DNA from: Comamonadaceae bacterium
GTDB taxonomy: Bacteria > Pseudomonadota > Gammaproteobacteria > Burkholderiales > Burkholderiaceae_C
Length of the DNA stretch: 55,565 bases
Assembly: GCA_009996515.1 (NCBI GenBank)
Contig: JAACZV010000026.1
Span: 1-55,565, forward strand
Direction of reading: 5' to 3'
Every line of letters starts with the position of its first letter. The first letter of the stretch is position 1. A program made the translations under genes and the position numbers. Under the pieces are notes generated by a model. The model was not told where the DNA came from. It made no database searches and was given only the letters and a program-made list of their open reading frames with translations. Positions 1 through 7,651 of the stretch are shown one piece after another.

Positions 1-1
1 G

Positions 2-919
2 GCGCTGTGGCGGCTGGTGGCCGGTGAGCCGCCGCTGGCGCTGAACGCGGCCGCGCGCCGCCTCATCGCGCCGGGCCGGGCCGCCGACGCGGCGGCCCTG
101 CTGGCGCTGCTGGAGGCCGCGCCCGGCCGGCGCGTCGTCACGCTGCCCACCGAGCATGGCCAGGAGCGTGCCGTGCTGGCCGTGACGGCGCTGACCGTGC
201 AGGGCCAGGCCTGGCGGCTGGCGGCCCTGGCGCCCATCGAGTCGGAGCTGGAGACCGAGGCGCTGGCCGCCTGGCGGCAACTGGTGCAGGTGCTGACGCA
301 CGAGATCATGAATTCGCTGACGCCCATCGCGTCGCTGGCCGCCAGCGCGCCGGCGCTGCTGGAGGCCGGCGACCATGAGGAGCTGCAGGCGGCCCTGGCC
401 GCGCTGGCACGACGCGCGGCGCATCTGCAGGGCTTTGTCGAGCGCTACCGCAGCGTCAGCCAGCCGCTGAGCGCCACGCTGGCCGACGCGCCGCTGCTGC
501 CGCTGCTGCAAGCCGTGCAGCGGCTGGTGGCGCCGGCCTGGGAGGCGGCGGGCGGCCGCGTCGCGCTGGCCGTCGAACCCGCGAGCCTGGCGCTGCGCAC
601 CGACGCGGCCCAGCTGGAACAGGTGTTGATCAACCTCGCGCAGAACGCGCTGAAGGCCTGCGCCGGCCGGCCCGCGCCCGAGCTGCTGATCGAGGCCCGG
701 CTGGGCCGCGGTGCCCGGCTGCGGCTGACGGTGGCCGACAACGGCCCGGGCGTGGCGCCGGGGCTGGAATCGCGCATCTTCACGCCCTTCTTCACGACGC
801 GCGCGGGCGGCAGCGGCGTGGGCCTGGCCGTCGTGCGCCAGCTGGTGCATGGCCTGGGCGGCACGGTGCGCCATGCCAAGCGGCCCGGCGGCGGCGCCTG
901 CTTCATCCTGACCTTCTGA
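2..919 (+). CDS. Sensor histidine kinase, C-terminal part (5' end outside window)
   Basis: The open frame enters from the left edge, so the true start is upstream; the first in-frame GTG is at 17. Counting from that GTG, a degenerate PAS-like stretch is followed by the HisKA H-box with HEIMNSLTP around residues 95-103 (H95 is the predicted autophosphorylation site). A HATPase_c domain follows: N-box around 202-212 (NLAQNALKA), G1 box DNGPGV at 241-246, F-box FTPFFTTR at 255-262 and G2 box GSGVGLA at 265-271. All catalytic boxes are intact, so it should autophosphorylate. The HEIMNSLTP H-box resembles NtrY-like kinases. Its partner regulator is probably upstream, outside the window; the receiver protein just downstream is another possible partner. 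Confidence 0.92.
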   Translation, partial: ALWRLVAGEPPLALNAAARRLIAPGRAADAAALLALLEAAPGRRVVTLPTEHGQERAVLAVTALTVQGQAWRLAALAPIESELETEALAAWRQLVQVLTHEIMNSLTPIASLAASAPALLEAGDHEELQAALAALARRAAHLQGFVERYRSVSQPLSATLADAPLLPLLQAVQRLVAPAWEAAGGRVALAVEPASLALRTDAAQLEQVLINLAQNALKACAGRPAPELLIEARLGRGARLRLTVADNGPGVAPGLESRIFTPFFTTRAGGSGVGLAVVRQLVHGLGGTVRHAKRPGGGACFILTF

Positions 920-1027
920 ACCCGGGTCCAGCGCGGCCCGGCCGCCTCCGTCATCCGCGACGCCCGGCTTTCCTCGGTGGTGCGGCTCCGGGCCGGATGT
1001 TAGGCTGGCCGCTGTTACACCCCGGGG

Positions 1028-1750
1028 ATGGAGATGTTTCACGAGTTGCAGGAGTTGCTGGGCGCCTACCTGATGCCGGTGCTGATCGCGATACCGCTGG
1101 CCATCATCGTGCTCATCGCCGCCTTCAAGCGTGACGACTACCGGCCCACGCGCGAGCTCGTGCCGCCGCAGCGCCCGCCGGGCGGCACGCCGCGCGCCGT
1201 GGCGCCGGTCGTGCTGCCGCCGCTGCCCCTGTCGCCCAACGCCGGGCCGCCCATGGCCAGCCCCTTCGTCACGGCGCCCACGCCCATGCAGCCACCGGCC
1301 CCCGAGCCGGTGGTTCCCGAAGGACCGCCCACGGTGCTGATCGCCGACGACTCGGCCGTCGTTCGCACCAAGCTCAAGCGGCTGCTGGAGGGTGCCGGCT
1401 TCGTCGTCGTGCAGGTCAACGACGGCAATGAGGCGCTGGAGCAGCTGGACGACAAGCCCCAGATCGCCGTGCTGATCACGGACCTGGAGATGCCCAACAA
1501 GGACGGCTTCGAGCTGATCGCCGACGTGCAGGGCAGCCTGGCGACCGAGGACCTGCCGGTCATCGCCATCACGGGCCACGACGAACTGCACGGCCGCGTG
1601 GGCCAGATCGAGGGCGTCTACGGCATCTTCAAGAAGCCCTGGAACGACCGCGAGCTGCTCAAGCGCGTGGAGTCGCTGGTGCATCTGCGCACGGCCGCCA
1701 GCCGGCGCGGCCGCCGCGTCGGTGACCTGCGCCCGCCGGCCGGCGCATGA
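1028..1750 (+). CDS. Membrane-anchored single receiver-domain protein
   Basis: 240 residues. An N-terminal hydrophobic segment (about 15-33) ends in a positively charged KR, giving an inner-membrane anchor with the rest cytoplasmic. A Pro-rich linker (about 43-100) leads to a CheY-type receiver domain (about 102-220) with the acidic pair D107/D108, phospho-acceptor D152 in TDLEMPNKDG, T182 and K203-P204, so all phosphorylation residues are present. There is no DNA-binding or enzymatic output domain. The ATG at 1034 is an alternative start, with the GGGG at 1024-1027 better spaced as a ribosome binding site. The stop overlaps the next start (ATGA at 1747-1750). It could be a phosphate sink or a membrane-localised docking protein for the kinase upstream; that role is inferred. 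Confidence 0.88.
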   Translation: MEMFHELQELLGAYLMPVLIAIPLAIIVLIAAFKRDDYRPTRELVPPQRPPGGTPRAVAPVVLPPLPLSPNAGPPMASPFVTAPTPMQPPAPEPVVPEGPPTVLIADDSAVVRTKLKRLLEGAGFVVVQVNDGNEALEQLDDKPQIAVLITDLEMPNKDGFELIADVQGSLATEDLPVIAITGHDELHGRVGQIEGVYGIFKKPWNDRELLKRVESLVHLRTAASRRGRRVGDLRPPAGA

Positions 1751-2049
1751 AGGCCTCGCGTCCCGACTCGGCCCACGACTGGGCCGAGCTGCAGCCCGTC
1801 AAGGCGCTGACGCTGGTGGTCTGCGCCGGCCAGGCCATCGGGGCCATCACCGGCCTGCTGTACGCACGCGACCTGCACTGGTTCGAGAGCCTGTGGCAGG
1901 GCGCGGCGCTGGCCACGCTGCCGGCTTTTCTGCTGGGGCTGGCCGTGCAGGCCCGCGCCCGCCCGGGCAGCCTGGGCGAGAACGCGGCCCTGCTGCGCCG
2001 CTTCGCGCTGGTGGCGCTGCTGCTGAGCGGATACGCCCTGCTGCACTGA
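1747..2049 (+). CDS. Small hypothetical membrane protein
   Basis: 100 residues. The start overlaps the stop of the receiver protein by four bases, so translation is probably coupled. Hydrophobic stretches at about 18-40, 50-68 and 83-99 suggest three membrane segments. No catalytic motif or recognised family is visible. The coupling suggests a membrane partner of the receiver protein, but function is unknown. Confidence 0.7.
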   Translation: MKASRPDSAHDWAELQPVKALTLVVCAGQAIGAITGLLYARDLHWFESLWQGAALATLPAFLLGLAVQARARPGSLGENAALLRRFALVALLLSGYALLH

Positions 2050-2067
2050 GCGCCGCCGGGCCCGCGC

Positions 2068-3093
2068 TCAGGCCGGCCGAAAGCTCCACTTCAGCCGGAT
2101 CTCGGCCTGGCCGCTGCCGGCCGGCAGCCGGGCCTGGTCCTGGCCCTCGGCGCTGAGCCGGGCCAGGCGCTGCTGCAGCCAGGCCTGGGCCTCGCGCCAT
2201 TGCAGGCCGATGCGGCCCTCGTGGCGTTGGGCGCGGCGGTTGCTCTCCTCGCGGATGCGCACCGCCTGCACGTCCTGGGGCACGGTGGCCAGCGCCGTCC
2301 AGACGCGGCCGTTGCGCGTGTCGAGCACGGCCTGCAGCGTGGGGCAGGGCGTGTCGTCGCGGCGGCTCTCCTCGCCGCGCGCCGTCTCGGTGTAGCTGAC
2401 GACGCCTTGCACGTCGTTGAACTGGCCCTGCACGCGCTCGTCCAGCCGCGCGCCGAGCTGCAGGCCGCAGGCGGCCACGCCGGTGAAGAGCAGATAGGGC
2501 GTGGCGGGGCCGCCATCGTCGGGCGCCTCGACGCCACCGCCCGCCTGACGGCGCGCCTCGGCGCGGCAGGCCTCGCGGGCCTTGCCGGCGGGCTGGCGCT
2601 CGCAGGCCGCCGCGGCTTGGCCGTAAGCCTGCAGCCGGCCCTGGCTGCCGGGGTTGACGCCGGGCATGGCCGCGGCGCTGAGGGCCGAGGCCTCGCGCAT
2701 CAGGCAGGCGCTGTCCTGGCCGCAGCGGGCCTGCAACGCCTGGGCCTTGGCCTGCAGGGCGCGCCAGTCGGGCGTGGGCGCCGCGGGCGCGGCGGCGCCG
2801 ATGCGCTGCGCCGCCTCGGCCTGGCGGCGCTGCTCCTCCGGGTCCAGCGGGTTGTAGGGCAGGGGCACGCCGTCGCTCTGCAGCAGCGCGCTGACCTGCC
2901 AGCGCTGGCTGAGCCGCTGCTCGCCGCGTTCGGCGCCGGCCTGCACGGGGCCCTGGCGCTGCAGTTCCACGTCGAGCACGAGGCGACGCTGCTGCGGCGT
3001 CTGGGCCTGGGTGAGGTCGGTCAGCAGCCAGAAGCTGGCGAGGGCGGCCAGCAGCGCCAGGGCGGCGCGCGGGGTGGGCGAGGCAGGGGGCAT
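2068..3093 (-). CDS. Secreted hypothetical protein with signal peptide
   Basis: 341 residues using the ATG at 3091-3093, chosen because GGAG lies about 6 bases upstream and the protein then begins with a clean signal peptide (about residues 1-30, hydrophobic core ALALLAALASFWLL, likely cleavage after a TQA sequence). A longer in-frame start at 3192 would add 33 Arg/Pro-rich residues and is unlikely. The mature part is Gln/Arg/Ala-rich with several Cys that may form periplasmic disulfides, and ends in an alternating pattern (EIRLKWSFRPA) like a terminal beta strand. I do not recognise the family. It is convergent with the small membrane protein upstream (18-base gap). Confidence 0.7.
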   Translation of the reverse strand: MPPASPTPRAALALLAALASFWLLTDLTQAQTPQQRRLVLDVELQRQGPVQAGAERGEQRLSQRWQVSALLQSDGVPLPYNPLDPEEQRRQAEAAQRIGAAAPAAPTPDWRALQAKAQALQARCGQDSACLMREASALSAAAMPGVNPGSQGRLQAYGQAAAACERQPAGKAREACRAEARRQAGGGVEAPDDGGPATPYLLFTGVAACGLQLGARLDERVQGQFNDVQGVVSYTETARGEESRRDDTPCPTLQAVLDTRNGRVWTALATVPQDVQAVRIREESNRRAQRHEGRIGLQWREAQAWLQQRLARLSAEGQDQARLPAGSGQAEIRLKWSFRPA

Positions 3094-3152
3094 GGCGGAC
3101 TCCGGCGGGAGGGGAGGGAATGGCCGGCATCGTCGGCCGCCCGGCCCGGCGG

Positions 3153-3211
3153 CGCATCGCCCACGAGGAGCCATGCGGGCGGCGCGGGCCATGGCTCCCC
3201 CGGGCGATGCG
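3153..3211. repeat. Large intergenic hairpin (10-bp outer plus 9-bp inner stem)
   Basis: CGCATCGCCC (3153-3162) pairs with GGGCGATGCG (3202-3211), and inside it GGAGCCATG (3167-3175) pairs with CATGGCTCC (3190-3198) around a 14-base loop. It lies in the 154-base gap between the MFS gene and the secreted hypothetical gene, both read leftward. No T-run follows on either strand, so it is not a canonical terminator; it may be an attenuating or mRNA-stabilising structure, or a REP-like element. Confidence 0.6.
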
Positions 3212-3247
3212 GCCCGGCAGCGCCATGAGCCCGCCGCAGGGCCGCCC

Positions 3248-4597
3248 TCAGCGGGCCGCCGCCTGGGCGCGCGGGCTGATCAGCGCGGCGGCGCTCACCA
3301 GCGCCAGCGCCAGCAGCAGCACGGGCAGGACCTGGCGCGCGACCGGGTCGAACAGCAGGCCGGCCAGCGCCAGCGCGGCGCTGCTGGTCAGCGCATCGCT
3401 GAGCTGCAGCGAGGAGGTGTTGCTGCCCTGGCTGTCGGGCGGGGACAGCTGCAGCAGCAGCACCGACAACATGGGGAAGGACAGGCCTATGCCCAGGCCC
3501 ACCGTGCTCCAGCCGGCGAACACCAGGCCCGAGGGCAGCGTGAACAGCAGCGGCGCGATGACGATGAGCAGGCCCAGCGCCGTCACCACGAAGCCGCCCG
3601 GCAGCAGCAGACGCCGCGTCTCGGGCCGGCGCGCGCGCGCCTGCAGCGCGCTGCCCAGGCTCCAGGTCACGGCGCCGGCGCTCAGCGCCATGCCGGCCTG
3701 CGTGAGGCTCCAGCCGAAATGCTGGGTCAGCAGCAGCGGCAGAAAGGCCTCGGCGCTGGCGAAGGTCGCGGCGATGAGGCCGCGCAGCAGGATGACGGTC
3801 GGCAGGCCGCGTGCCGCGCGCAGCGTGCCGGCGGGCAGCAGCAGCCGGGCCGCGATGCCGGCGGCCAGCAGGCCGGCCGCGAACAGCAGGGCCGCGCCGC
3901 CGCCCGTGCGCTGGCTGGCGGCATGCAGCGTCAGCGCGCCGCCGCTGGCCAGCAGCGCCCAGCGCATCGCGCCCCAGCGCAGCGGCTCGCCGCTGCCGCT
4001 GCCCACCCGCCTGAGGGCCGGCAGCATCATGGCCGCCGCCACCGGCACGGCGGCCGCCACGGCCAGGAAGACCGAGCGCCAGCCCAACCACTGCACCAGG
4101 TAGGACGCCAGCGCCGGCCCCAGCAGGCCGGGCACGACCCAGGCGCCGGCGAACATCGCGAACAGCTTGGGATGCAGCGGCGCCGGCACGACCTGGGCGA
4201 CGCCCACGTAGAGCGTCACGCCCAGCACGCCGCTGCCCAGGCCTTGCAGCGCGCGGCCCAGCACCAGCACCGGCATGGACGACGCGAAGCCGGCCAGCAG
4301 CAGGCCGGCGAGAAAGGCCGCCAGCCCGGCCAGCGCCGCGCGGTAGGGCCCGCGCTTGTCGCAGAGCTGGCCGGCGGCCGTCATGCCCAGCACCGAGGTC
4401 GCCAGCGTCGCGCCGAAGGCCAGCGCGTAATAGGGCAGGCCATGCAAGGCCTCGGCCACGGCCGGCATCGCGGTGGCGACGGCGATGGACTCGAAGGCCA
4501 GCATGGAGATCAGCGCGACGGCGCCCAGGCAGGCGGCGCGGCGGCCGGGGGCGAAGAGCTTGTCGTCAGGGGCGAGAACGGGATCGGAAAGGTTCAT
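3248..4597 (-). CDS. MFS transporter, probable drug/metabolite exporter
   Basis: 449 residues, hydrophobic throughout with about 12-14 predicted membrane helices and a short N-terminal cytoplasmic tail. The loop after helix 2 carries the MFS signature (GQLCDKRGPYRAAL, about 77-90), and a GRALQGLGSG segment around 114-123 resembles motif C of drug/H+ antiporters. It should be a proton-coupled inner-membrane exporter; the substrate cannot be read from sequence. Its start lies almost directly after a MerR-type promoter (4605-4635), suggesting a short or absent leader and activation by a MerR-family sensor. It is divergent from the queD-like gene. Confidence 0.88.
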   Translation of the reverse strand: MNLSDPVLAPDDKLFAPGRRAACLGAVALISMLAFESIAVATAMPAVAEALHGLPYYALAFGATLATSVLGMTAAGQLCDKRGPYRAALAGLAAFLAGLLLAGFASSMPVLVLGRALQGLGSGVLGVTLYVGVAQVVPAPLHPKLFAMFAGAWVVPGLLGPALASYLVQWLGWRSVFLAVAAAVPVAAAMMLPALRRVGSGSGEPLRWGAMRWALLASGGALTLHAASQRTGGGAALLFAAGLLAAGIAARLLLPAGTLRAARGLPTVILLRGLIAATFASAEAFLPLLLTQHFGWSLTQAGMALSAGAVTWSLGSALQARARRPETRRLLLPGGFVVTALGLLIVIAPLLFTLPSGLVFAGWSTVGLGIGLSFPMLSVLLLQLSPPDSQGSNTSSLQLSDALTSSAALALAGLLFDPVARQVLPVLLLALALVSAAALISPRAQAAAR

Positions 4598-4604
4598 GGC
4601 CGCA

Positions 4605-4635
4605 AGCCTAAAAGCTCAAGCCCACTTCAAGTCAA
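4605..4635 (-). promoter_or_regulatory. MerR/SoxR-type promoter for the MFS exporter
   Basis: On the minus strand a -35 TTGACT (4630-4635) and a -10 TAGGCT (4605-4610) are separated by 19 bases, the over-long spacing typical of MerR-family activated promoters. The spacer contains an imperfect dyad (ACTTGAAG then CTTGAGCT) where a MerR/SoxR dimer would bind. The predicted transcript start falls about one base before the ATG at 4597, so the mRNA may be leaderless. No MerR-family gene is in the window. Confidence 0.5.
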
Positions 4636-4681
4636 GCCGGCCGGCCCAGCGCTCAGCGAACGGGCGCGCGACAATCGGGGC

Positions 4682-5785
4682 ATGTCTGTTTCCGTGTTGC
4701 ACTGCGCCTCGGCCGGCTTCGAGTCGGCCTGCCGCATTCCCGCCCTGCCCGCCTCGAACCGCAGCCATGGCCTGCATGGCCACAGCTATTTCGCCACCGT
4801 GCGCACGGCGCTGCCGGCCGGCTGGGCGGCCTTCCCGGGCGGCGAGGTGGAGGCGCTGCGCGCCCGCATGGCCGACACGGTTGCGCCGCTGGACCATGCG
4901 CTGCTGAACGACCACCTGGCCGAGCCCACCGACGAGAACCTGGCCCGCTGGCTGCGTTCACGGCTGGCCGTGCCCGGCATCGTGCAGGTGGGCGTGCAGA
5001 GCACCACGCACAGCGGCGTGGATCTGGACGGCGCCGGCCACGCCCATGTCTGGCGGCGCTACCGCTTCCAGGCCGCGCACCAGCTGCCCAACGTGCCGGC
5101 CGGCCACCAGTGCGGCCGCATGCACGGCCATGGCTTCGAGGTCATCCTGCATGCCAATGCCGATCTGGGCGAACGCGACCTGGCCATCGACTACGACCGG
5201 CTCGACGAGGTCTGGGCGCCGCTGCACTTCGAGCTGAACTACCGCTGCCTGAACGACATCCCGGGCCTACAGAATCCGACCAGCGAGAACGTCTCGGCCT
5301 GGCTGTGGGATCGCATCAAGCCCGCGCTGCCCGAGCTGAGCTGGGTGACCGTCTACGAGACGGGCTCCAGCGGCGCCAACTTCAACGGCCTGAACTACCG
5401 CATCTGGAAGGAGATGACGCTGGACAGCGCCGTGCGCCTGAAGCACGCGCCCGCCGGCCATCCGCTGGCCGGCATCCACGGCCACACCTTCACGCTGCGC
5501 CTGCACCTGGCCGCGCCGCTGGACCAGGTGATGGGCTGGACGGTGGACTTCGGCGACGTGAAGACCTTGTTCAACCCCATCTTCAAGCGGCTGGACCACC
5601 ACCCGCTGTTCGGGAACCCCAACCTGCAAGGCCTGGAAGATGGCGACGCGGCCAGCCTGGCCGCCTGGGTGCTGCGCGAGGGCGGCGCCGTGCTGCCGCA
5701 GATCGACCGCGTGGACCTCTACGAGACGCGCGGCTCGGGCGCCATCGTCAGCCGGGCCGACTCCGAGGAATTGATTCCCGTATGA
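4682..5785 (+). CDS. queD: Triple-domain 6-pyruvoyltetrahydropterin/6-carboxytetrahydropterin synthase fusion
   Basis: 367 residues, about three times the usual 120-140 of QueD. Three PTPS-like units follow each other: 1-123 (HGH at 32-34), 124-245 and 246-367 (HGH at 266-268). Only the middle unit has the full catalytic set: Zn ligands H133, H148 and H150, nucleophile C144 in the CGRMHGH motif, and E226 in VYETG. In units 1 and 3 the position of C144 is S and L, so they are probably non-catalytic, although unit 3 keeps DHHP (305-308) and LYETRGSG (347-353). The gene would make 6-carboxytetrahydropterin from dihydroneopterin triphosphate for queuosine synthesis. The start at 4682 is the first Met giving PTPS homology; the frame stays open far upstream only because it runs antisense to the exporter. 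The stop overlaps queE by four bases. Confidence 0.88.
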   Translation: MSVSVLHCASAGFESACRIPALPASNRSHGLHGHSYFATVRTALPAGWAAFPGGEVEALRARMADTVAPLDHALLNDHLAEPTDENLARWLRSRLAVPGIVQVGVQSTTHSGVDLDGAGHAHVWRRYRFQAAHQLPNVPAGHQCGRMHGHGFEVILHANADLGERDLAIDYDRLDEVWAPLHFELNYRCLNDIPGLQNPTSENVSAWLWDRIKPALPELSWVTVYETGSSGANFNGLNYRIWKEMTLDSAVRLKHAPAGHPLAGIHGHTFTLRLHLAAPLDQVMGWTVDFGDVKTLFNPIFKRLDHHPLFGNPNLQGLEDGDAASLAAWVLREGGAVLPQIDRVDLYETRGSGAIVSRADSEELIPV

Positions 5786-6417
5786 CGTATTCAGTCAAAG
5801 AGCTGTTCTTCACGCTGCAGGGCGAGGGCGCCCAGGCCGGCCGCGCGGCGGTGTTCTGCCGCTTTGCGGGCTGCAACCTGTGGAGCGGCCGCGAGCAGGA
5901 CCGCGCGACGGCGGTCTGCAGCTTCTGCGACACCGACTTCGTCGGCACCGACGGCGAGGGCGGCGGCAAGTTCGCGACGGCCGACGAGCTGGCGGACGCG
6001 ATCGCCAGGGCCTGGCCGGATGTGGCCGGCGGCAAGCGCTATGTCGTCTGCACCGGCGGCGAGCCGCTGCTGCAGCTGGACACGCCGCTGATCGCCGCGC
6101 TGCACGCGCGCGGCTTCGAGGTGGCCGTGGAGACCAACGGCACCCAGCCCGCGCCGCCGGGGCTGGACTGGATCTGCGTCAGCCCCAAGGCCGATGCGCC
6201 GCTGGTGCTGACCTCGGGCCATGAGCTCAAGCTGGTCTATCCGCAGCCGCTGGCGCAGCCCGAGCGGTTTGCGCAGCTGGACTTCCAGCATTTCTTCCTG
6301 CAGCCCATGGACTCGGTGCTGCAGCGCGAGCACACGAAAGCCGCGGTGGCCTACTGCATGGCCCATCCGCAATGGCGGCTGTCGGTGCAGATGCACAAGG
6401 TGGTGGGGATCGCCTGA
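5782..6417 (+). CDS. queE: 7-carboxy-7-deazaguanine synthase QueE (radical SAM)
   Basis: 211 residues. QueE converts 6-carboxytetrahydropterin to 7-carboxy-7-deazaguanine, the step after QueD. The 4Fe-4S cluster motif is C31-X14-C46-X2-C49, the expanded CX14CX2C form typical of Burkholderia-type QueE instead of the standard CX3CX2C. The SAM-binding GGEP is at 92-95. The N-terminal FFTLQGEG (9-16) is a family signature. The start codon overlaps the queD stop (ATGA at 5782-5785), so the two are translationally coupled. Length is normal and no key residue is missing. Confidence 0.95.
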   Translation: MTYSVKELFFTLQGEGAQAGRAAVFCRFAGCNLWSGREQDRATAVCSFCDTDFVGTDGEGGGKFATADELADAIARAWPDVAGGKRYVVCTGGEPLLQLDTPLIAALHARGFEVAVETNGTQPAPPGLDWICVSPKADAPLVLTSGHELKLVYPQPLAQPERFAQLDFQHFFLQPMDSVLQREHTKAAVAYCMAHPQWRLSVQMHKVVGIA

Positions 6418-6445
6418 TAGCGCCGCCCCTCCCCGCGATGGGGAG

Positions 6446-6862
6446 TCAGGCGGCGCCAGCAGCGCCTGCCGCAGGGGCTTGTCGCTCGTAGCTGACGGTC
6501 AGCATTTCCCAGACGTGACCATCGGGTTCACGCCAGTACACCAGATTCCCGCCGAACGCCTGGTTCACCTGGTTGTCGTCCTGACCATGGGGCATGCTGC
6601 GAAAGGCGATGCCGGCCGCCCGGATCCGCCCCAGGATCTCGTCGAACTCTCGCTGCGTCACTCGAAAGCAGTAGTGCTGCTTGGGGATGGGCTCGACCCA
6701 CTGGTCAAAGTCCAGCGTCAGTCCGTCATTGACGAACACGGGTGAGAACGGGCCGACCGCACCCTGCGCCGCCCAGGGCACCGCCAGGAGCTCGGCCAGG
6801 AGTCGCGCCGAAGCGACCCTGTCCTTGGCCGGAACGATCAGATGGTCGAGTTGTGCTGCCAT
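6446..6862 (-). CDS. VOC (glyoxalase/bleomycin resistance-like) family protein
   Basis: 138 residues from the ATG at 6860-6862, preferred because the protein then opens with the VOC strand AAQLDHLIVPAKD; a longer start at 6895 adds 11 unconvincing residues. An AAGGAG about 10 bases upstream is a slightly distant ribosome binding site. Conserved VOC elements include H6 in LDHLIV and the C-terminal YWREPDGHVWEM, whose E is a typical metal ligand. It looks like a single two-module VOC domain acting as a metal-dependent lyase, dioxygenase or binding protein; the substrate is unknown. Convergent with queE. Confidence 0.85.
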   Translation of the reverse strand: MAAQLDHLIVPAKDRVASARLLAELLAVPWAAQGAVGPFSPVFVNDGLTLDFDQWVEPIPKQHYCFRVTQREFDEILGRIRAAGIAFRSMPHGQDDNQVNQAFGGNLVYWREPDGHVWEMLTVSYERQAPAAGAAGAA

Positions 6863-6950
6863 GCCAATCCCGCTCCTTGTGGATGAGGTCCTCAAGTTGC
6901 CGGCCGTCGACGTGGTCCGGCTTGCCGCCGGCCTTGCCCTTGATCCCGCC

Positions 6951-7622
6951 TCAGAACCGATAGCCGATGCCGAATTTCACCGACACCGGGTCCAGCGTCG
7001 TCTCTATGGTCTGGCCCGTCGACAGGCTGCCCGTCGTCTTGATGAAGGTCTTGGTGAGCGACAGGCTGGCGGACCAGTCGCGCGTCAGGTTGACGGCGCC
7101 GCCCAGCTCCAGCGTCGTGCCCAGGCGGCTCTTCATGGACAGCGTGGTCGGGTTGCCGGGCGTGCCGCCCGTGATGCCGGACAGCACCGCCGTGGCACGC
7201 GGCTTGTAGAAGTAGCCGTAGGTGATGCCCGCGCCCACGAAGGGTCGGAACATGCTGTTGGCCTCGCCGAAACGGTACTGGGCCAGCAGCGTGATGGGCA
7301 GCGACTTGACGGTGCCCAGCTTGCCCACGCCCTCGATGGCGCCGGCGCCGACCACGTCGTGCTTGAACGGCAGCGCCAGCGGCAGGTCGATGCTGATGTT
7401 GTCGGTCCAGTAGTAGGTGATGCCGCCGGCGAACTGGCTGGCCTTCTTCACGTCGACCTTGGTGCCGGGCAGGCTGGGCGCGGTCAGATCGCCGCTGTCG
7501 ACCTGCGGCTTGATCTGCACGGCGCCGCCGTAGACGACGATGCTGCCGGCCGACTGCGCAAGAGCGCCGCCGCTGGCGACGAGGGTGGCCACGGCCGCAG
7601 CGATGAGGAGCTTGGTGTTCAT
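6951..7622 (-). CDS. OmpW family outer membrane protein
   Basis: 223 residues from the ATG at 7620-7622 (GGAG 7 bases upstream). A signal peptide occupies about 1-22 (MNTKLLIAAAVATLVASGGALAQ). The mature protein has the alternating pattern of an 8-stranded beta barrel, with OmpW features such as TYYWTDNISIDLPLALPFKH and a C-terminal FGIGYRF ending in Phe, the BAM recognition signal. OmpW proteins form narrow hydrophobic channels in the outer membrane. Only 29 bases separate it from the SGNH lipoprotein gene upstream, so the two are probably one operon. Confidence 0.92.
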   Translation of the reverse strand: MNTKLLIAAAVATLVASGGALAQSAGSIVVYGGAVQIKPQVDSGDLTAPSLPGTKVDVKKASQFAGGITYYWTDNISIDLPLALPFKHDVVGAGAIEGVGKLGTVKSLPITLLAQYRFGEANSMFRPFVGAGITYGYFYKPRATAVLSGITGGTPGNPTTLSMKSRLGTTLELGGAVNLTRDWSASLSLTKTFIKTTGSLSTGQTIETTLDPVSVKFGIGYRF

Positions 7623-7651
7623 GGGTTGTCTCCGAGAGGATGGGCCGCGGC

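Noticed and set aside
3011-4681. Long plus-strand open frame ahead of the queD-like gene
   Set aside because: It runs antisense to the MFS exporter, is Gln/Arg/Ala-rich with no fold, and only the last 367 codons match a family.
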